From: Parasutterella muris
GTDB lineage: Bacteria > Pseudomonadota > Gammaproteobacteria > Burkholderiales > Burkholderiaceae_F
NCBI RefSeq assembly: GCF_943193095.1
Contig: NZ_CALPCV010000002.1
Location: 62,001-126,000, forward strand
Direction of reading: 5' to 3'
DNA length: 64,000 nt
The notes under the pieces are model-generated. The model saw only the letters and a program-made list of their open reading frames with translations. It did no database searches and had not been told where the DNA came from. Made by a program: the position numbers and the translations under genes. Each line of letters opens with the position of its first letter. The stretch's first letter is position 1. Positions 61,255-64,000 of this stretch are shown piece after piece.

Positions 61255-61798
61255 CTTATTTTCCCCTTAGGTTTTAGGTGAACGTACCGTTTAAGGAGAC
61301 GGTTATTTTTATGTGAGAAGACACGAGCGAAAAAGCTGAAATGTCAGGTCAATAATAGGAGGTCCTACGAATAAATCGTCCCTTTTACTGAGTACACCTC
61401 CAGTCTACAAAGCGCACTTGGGTGGGGATATTAGCGTAAACACGCTAGGGAAAACACTTGAGTTTAGGGGATAAACGATTGGAACCGACAAGAATGCTCA
61501 AAAATCAGGGAATTCGAGAACGGGAAACTTGGATTTTTTTATCACATCCAAAAGGAAAAATAAAAAAGATATTGGGTGAATATCCTAAACAAATATTTTC
61601 ATTTATTTACAAATGGGGAGGGGTGTGTTAGAATAAAAAGATATCTTTTGAAAATATGTAGTTAATATTCAAACAGATAAACCTCCTCTTGCTCATGGGC
61701 GTGTTCAATAATTATTTCGCCTTCGATTCAATTCTGCTTCCGCAAGATTTTCGGACAAAAGCGTTCTTGATACAAAAGAAATACCTTCCGGCGCAAAA
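61255..61798. other. AT-rich intergenic region with several palindromes
   Basis: No gene is visible between the membrane protein and the foldase terminator. It holds an operator-like dyad (61432-61447, listed separately), GATATT-GGGTG-AATATC (61568-61584) and the perfect palindrome AAAAGATATCTTTT (61636-61649). The promoter of the minus-strand operon must lie in its left part; I could not place -10 and -35 boxes. Confidence 0.5.
61432..61447. promoter_or_regulatory. Perfect operator-like dyad upstream of the membrane protein operon
   Basis: TAGCGTAAACACGCTA is a perfect 6-4-6 inverted repeat about 180 nt before the start of the minus-strand operon. It matches 14 of 16 positions of the site at 3769-3784 upstream of ansB, which lies at a similar distance from its gene. 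Confidence 0.45.
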
Positions 61799-61823
61799 TG
61801 AAAAAGGCCCGGAAAACCGGGCC
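61799..61823 (-). terminator. Terminator of the PpiC-type foldase gene
   Basis: GGCCCGG (61806-61812) and CCGGGCC (61817-61823) pair around AAAA. On the minus strand the stem is followed by a T-run. It lies about 30 nt after the foldase stop. Confidence 0.9.
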
Positions 61824-61852
61824 TGTCGGACAAATTAAAGCGCTAACGAAAA

Positions 61853-62635
61853 TTATTCGTAAACAACCTTATTGTTCTTCATGAGGGACTGCAGATATTC
61901 CTGCTGCTTCTTTAATTCAAGACCTTCCTTTATTTGATTTTTGACGCTGTCAAAGTCGGGGAAGGAAGCGTTGCGAATGTCATTGACTTTGATAATGTGC
62001 CAGCCGAATTCGCTCTGAACGGGCTGCTTGCTGACTTCGCCTTTCTTCATGCCTTTAACCGCGTTGGCAAAGGAAGAGACAAACACGGCAGGACGGTTCC
62101 AGCCAAGCTCGCCGCCGTTGTCCTTAGCGCCCGGGTCAATTGAGTACTCTTTGGCAAGAGCAGCAAAGTCGCCGCCTTTAGCAAGTTTGTCCTCAATCAT
62201 TTTCGCGGTCTTCTCGTCTTTGACAAGAATATGGCTTACGTCGAATTCCTGGCTGCCTAAAGCGGCTTTTTCCCGGTCATAACGGTCTTTAACTTCTTTG
62301 TCTGTGACCGGATGCTTTGCAAGTTCATCACGCAGAACCGCTTCCTGAAGAATACGGAAGCGAGCATAGTCAAGCGCGAACTGAACTTTCGGATCTTTGG
62401 TGATGCCGCGTTTATCCGCTTCCTGTTCTACCAGCGCGTTTGCGACTAGGTTTTCTGTGATCTGCTTGCGTGCCTCAGGAGTGTCTTTACCGCCGTTAGC
62501 AATGAGCTGAGCGATCCACTGATCCTGCAGGCTCTTTGGAATCGGTTTGCCGTTAACAGTTGCGATATTCTGAGCGGATACCGTAAATGCAGCACAAGCC
62601 AGCACAGAGGCAATAAAAAGTTTTGTTTTAATCAT
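61853..62635 (-). CDS. Periplasmic parvulin-type peptidyl-prolyl isomerase
   Basis: The 260-aa protein has a Sec signal peptide (TKLFIASVLACAAFTVSAQ), a SurA/PrsA-like N-terminal helical part and a rotamase (parvulin) domain with SHILVKDEKTA, FAALAKEYSIDPGAKDNGG, GELGWNRPAVFV and SEFGWHIIKV. It probably folds exported proteins. It is monocistronic with its own terminator and could assist the large periplasmic cytochromes encoded alongside, although that link rests only on proximity. Confidence 0.9.
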   Translation of the reverse strand: MIKTKLFIASVLACAAFTVSAQNIATVNGKPIPKSLQDQWIAQLIANGGKDTPEARKQITENLVANALVEQEADKRGITKDPKVQFALDYARFRILQEAVLRDELAKHPVTDKEVKDRYDREKAALGSQEFDVSHILVKDEKTAKMIEDKLAKGGDFAALAKEYSIDPGAKDNGGELGWNRPAVFVSSFANAVKGMKKGEVSKQPVQSEFGWHIIKVNDIRNASFPDFDSVKNQIKEGLELKKQQEYLQSLMKNNKVVYE

Positions 62636-63087
62636 TTCAAGTTCACCGATGAATTAATAGCAACTCGATTCTAGGACGGTTGCAGGATAAATGCTGAGGA
62701 GTCATGCCCAAATAGGATTAACTATCAAATTATTTTCAGCAAATGACAATTTTTTTCATTTTTCTCGCCAACGAAACCGCAAAAGTTTGGCCGACTTCGG
62801 ACGGAGATTGATTTGTTTGAGCTTCAGAGATGGAAGCCGGCAGGAGAGCGAAGTTTGTTCATTTGTCATTTTCTTTGAATAGCGATCTGTAGATGACCTC
62901 CAAGACGAACAGCATAGAAGAAATTTTTTAAGAGACGTAATGATCAGACAAATAGGAGGATATACATCTATTACTAAGGAGGTACCCGTCGGTTATTTGT
63001 GGGTATTCCTCTTTTCATTATTCAATTCTTACGAGAAACTTAAACCTGCAGTAGCCCCTTTTGTTGCATACATCCTAAGGCCTAACT
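62636..63087. other. Gene-free divergent control region before the multihaem cytochrome
   Basis: This 452-nt region lies between the divergent foldase and cytochrome genes. Short frames here lack ribosome sites and conserved features. I see no terminator hairpin, no clean FNR dyad (only an isolated ATCAA half-site near 62724) and no RNA family. AGGAGG at 62956-62961 is not followed by a convincing start. Confidence 0.5.
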
Positions 63088-64000
63088 ATGAGAAAACTAC
63101 AATTTCTACCCCTTGCGGCCGCCCTTTCACTGCTCGGTTTCTTTGGCAGCGCATACGCGGCTCCGGCAGCAGATGCCAACTGTACAGCATGTCATGCCAA
63201 TATCGGCGCAATGCACAGCGGATCCAAACATGAACAGCTGGCCTGCACAACCTGCCATGATGGTACTGCCGAACATCTGAAGAATCAGAAACAGCATCCG
63301 ACCGTTTCGATGAACCCGCAGCAGTGCGGCACCTGTCATCAGAACCAGTTCGATTCGATGTACAAAGTTAATTATCACCGCACTGCGCGTGACTCCAAGA
63401 AGAATTACGGCAACATCGCGCCGAACCCCTTCTTTGACGAAGCGCTCGGAGCGCACGGCTTTGTGAAGGAGCATGATCTGCCGAGATCTCATGCGTTTGC
63501 CGCCGTCGACCAGTTCATTTGCGACCGCGCTTTCGGCGGACGTTTTGAGCCCAAAGAAGGCTGGCTCTTCAGCGGTGACGAAGGCGGATTCTTCGGCGTA
63601 TGGGAAAAGCTGAACGACACCGTCGAAGGCAACGCTCAGAAGCCGCATAAGCCCGGTACAGCCGCAGCCGCCAATCCCGTCTGCTGGACCTGTAAATCGA
63701 CTGACGTCATGATGGACTGGGCCTACCTTGGTGATCCTAAAGCCGGAGCCAAGTGGAGCAGAGCTTCCAATCCGGTCGATCTGGTACACAACATCAATCA
63801 CTCTGTGAACTGCAATATGTGTCATGATCCGCACAGCGCTAAACCGCGTGTTGTTCGAGACGCTTTGATCCAGGCGATGACACGCACCGACTATCCGACT
63901 CTGTATTCGGAATCGGCTAACAAGACACCGATCGAAGTGAAGGATATGGGTCTGCGCGGCTTTACCCGCAAGATTGCTATCCTCGGAAAGTCTGACAGCA
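63088..64000 (+). CDS. Multihaem cytochrome c, octahaem nitrite reductase-like, N-terminal part
   Basis: The frame opens at ATG 63088 and runs past the window end (304 codons seen). A Sec signal peptide (LPLAAALSLLGFFGSAYA) precedes three CXXCH sites (CTACH, CTTCH, CGTCH), then CWTCK and CNMCH. A lysine-ligated CXXCK as the fourth haem is the hallmark of octahaem nitrite reductases; pentahaem NrfA has it first. HDLPRSHAFAAVDQF and RAFGGRF lie between haems 3 and 4. It should be a periplasmic nitrite, hydroxylamine or related reductase. MccA-type sulfite reductase is a less likely alternative because it lacks CXXCK. Confidence 0.82.
   Translation, partial: MRKLQFLPLAAALSLLGFFGSAYAAPAADANCTACHANIGAMHSGSKHEQLACTTCHDGTAEHLKNQKQHPTVSMNPQQCGTCHQNQFDSMYKVNYHRTARDSKKNYGNIAPNPFFDEALGAHGFVKEHDLPRSHAFAAVDQFICDRAFGGRFEPKEGWLFSGDEGGFFGVWEKLNDTVEGNAQKPHKPGTAAAANPVCWTCKSTDVMMDWAYLGDPKAGAKWSRASNPVDLVHNINHSVNCNMCHDPHSAKPRVVRDALIQAMTRTDYPTLYSESANKTPIEVKDMGLRGFTRKIAILGKSDS

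Noticed and set aside
62940..63233. A 97-codon frame overlapping the start of the multihaem cytochrome
   Set aside because: It runs out of frame through the cytochrome coding sequence and loses any protein-like character there.
63088..64000. MccA-type octahaem sulfite reductase for the final gene
   Set aside because: MccA lacks a CXXCK site, which is clear here as the fourth haem motif; the diagnostic last haem lies outside the window, so this is a preference and not proof.
1..64000. CRISPR arrays, insertion sequences, prophage genes, tRNA or rRNA genes
   Set aside because: No regularly spaced repeats, transposase or integrase frames, or tRNA-like cloverleaf cores were found on reading both strands.

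Overview
The window is about 64 kb of a bacterial chromosome with ordinary gene density and no mobile elements, CRISPR arrays, tRNA or rRNA genes that I could find. Conserved neighbourhoods (rpoZ-gmk-spoT, carA/carB-greA-yhbY-rlmE-ftsH, tgt-yajC-secD-secF) and protein character suggest a betaproteobacterium of the Burkholderiales. An anaerobic or microaerobic gut lineage such as the Sutterellaceae (Sutterella/Parasutterella type) fits the periplasmic asparaginase, uptake hydrogenase and multihaem reductase. This assignment is inference, not a database match.

Layout. 1-461: 3' end of recR. 624-3582: a three-gene ABC importer (binding protein, ATPase, permease) with a possible attenuating leader. 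3960-5003: periplasmic L-asparaginase. 5126-9418 (minus): transaldolase, guanylate kinase, RNA polymerase omega and the bifunctional ppGpp enzyme. 9708-15778: carA-gmhA-carB followed by argF, a carbamoyl-phosphate to citrulline/pyrimidine block with a heptose-LPS gene inside it. 15917-24181: greA, yhbY, rlmE, dnaE, ftsH, greB. 24225-29803: queA-tgt (queuosine) and yajC-secD-secF (protein export). 29804-31109: a candidate structured RNA and two small unassigned genes.

31963-47258 (minus) is the showpiece: a co-directional cluster of about 15 kb encoding a membrane-bound uptake [NiFe] hydrogenase (hyaABC) plus a nearly complete maturation set (protease, HupF/HypC paralogue, HupG, HupH, rubredoxin HupI, HupJ, HupK, HypA, HypB, HypF, HypC, HypD, HypE), with a HigA-like HTH gene inside it and a LuxR-type response regulator at its end. 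The small subunit carries both extra cysteines that mark oxygen-tolerant group 1 enzymes. HypB is interrupted by an in-frame stop between its His-rich metal-binding part and its GTPase part.

Divergent from hyaA, 47599-54734 holds a complete cytochrome c maturation operon ccmABCDEFGHI. 54844-58641 has a small exported protein and a cobW/COG0523-exbB-exbD-tonB operon. 58687-61254 (minus) pairs a Tat-exported metallo-beta-lactamase-fold protein with an 11-helix aromatic-rich membrane protein, which I regard as the best candidate for an undescribed two-gene system. A parvulin-type foldase follows, and the window ends inside a multihaem cytochrome c with a CXXCK fourth haem site, resembling octahaem nitrite reductases. 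Together the right half suggests hydrogen-driven respiration: hydrogenase electrons enter the quinone pool through HyaC, and Ccm matures the c-type cytochromes that could serve as terminal reductases.
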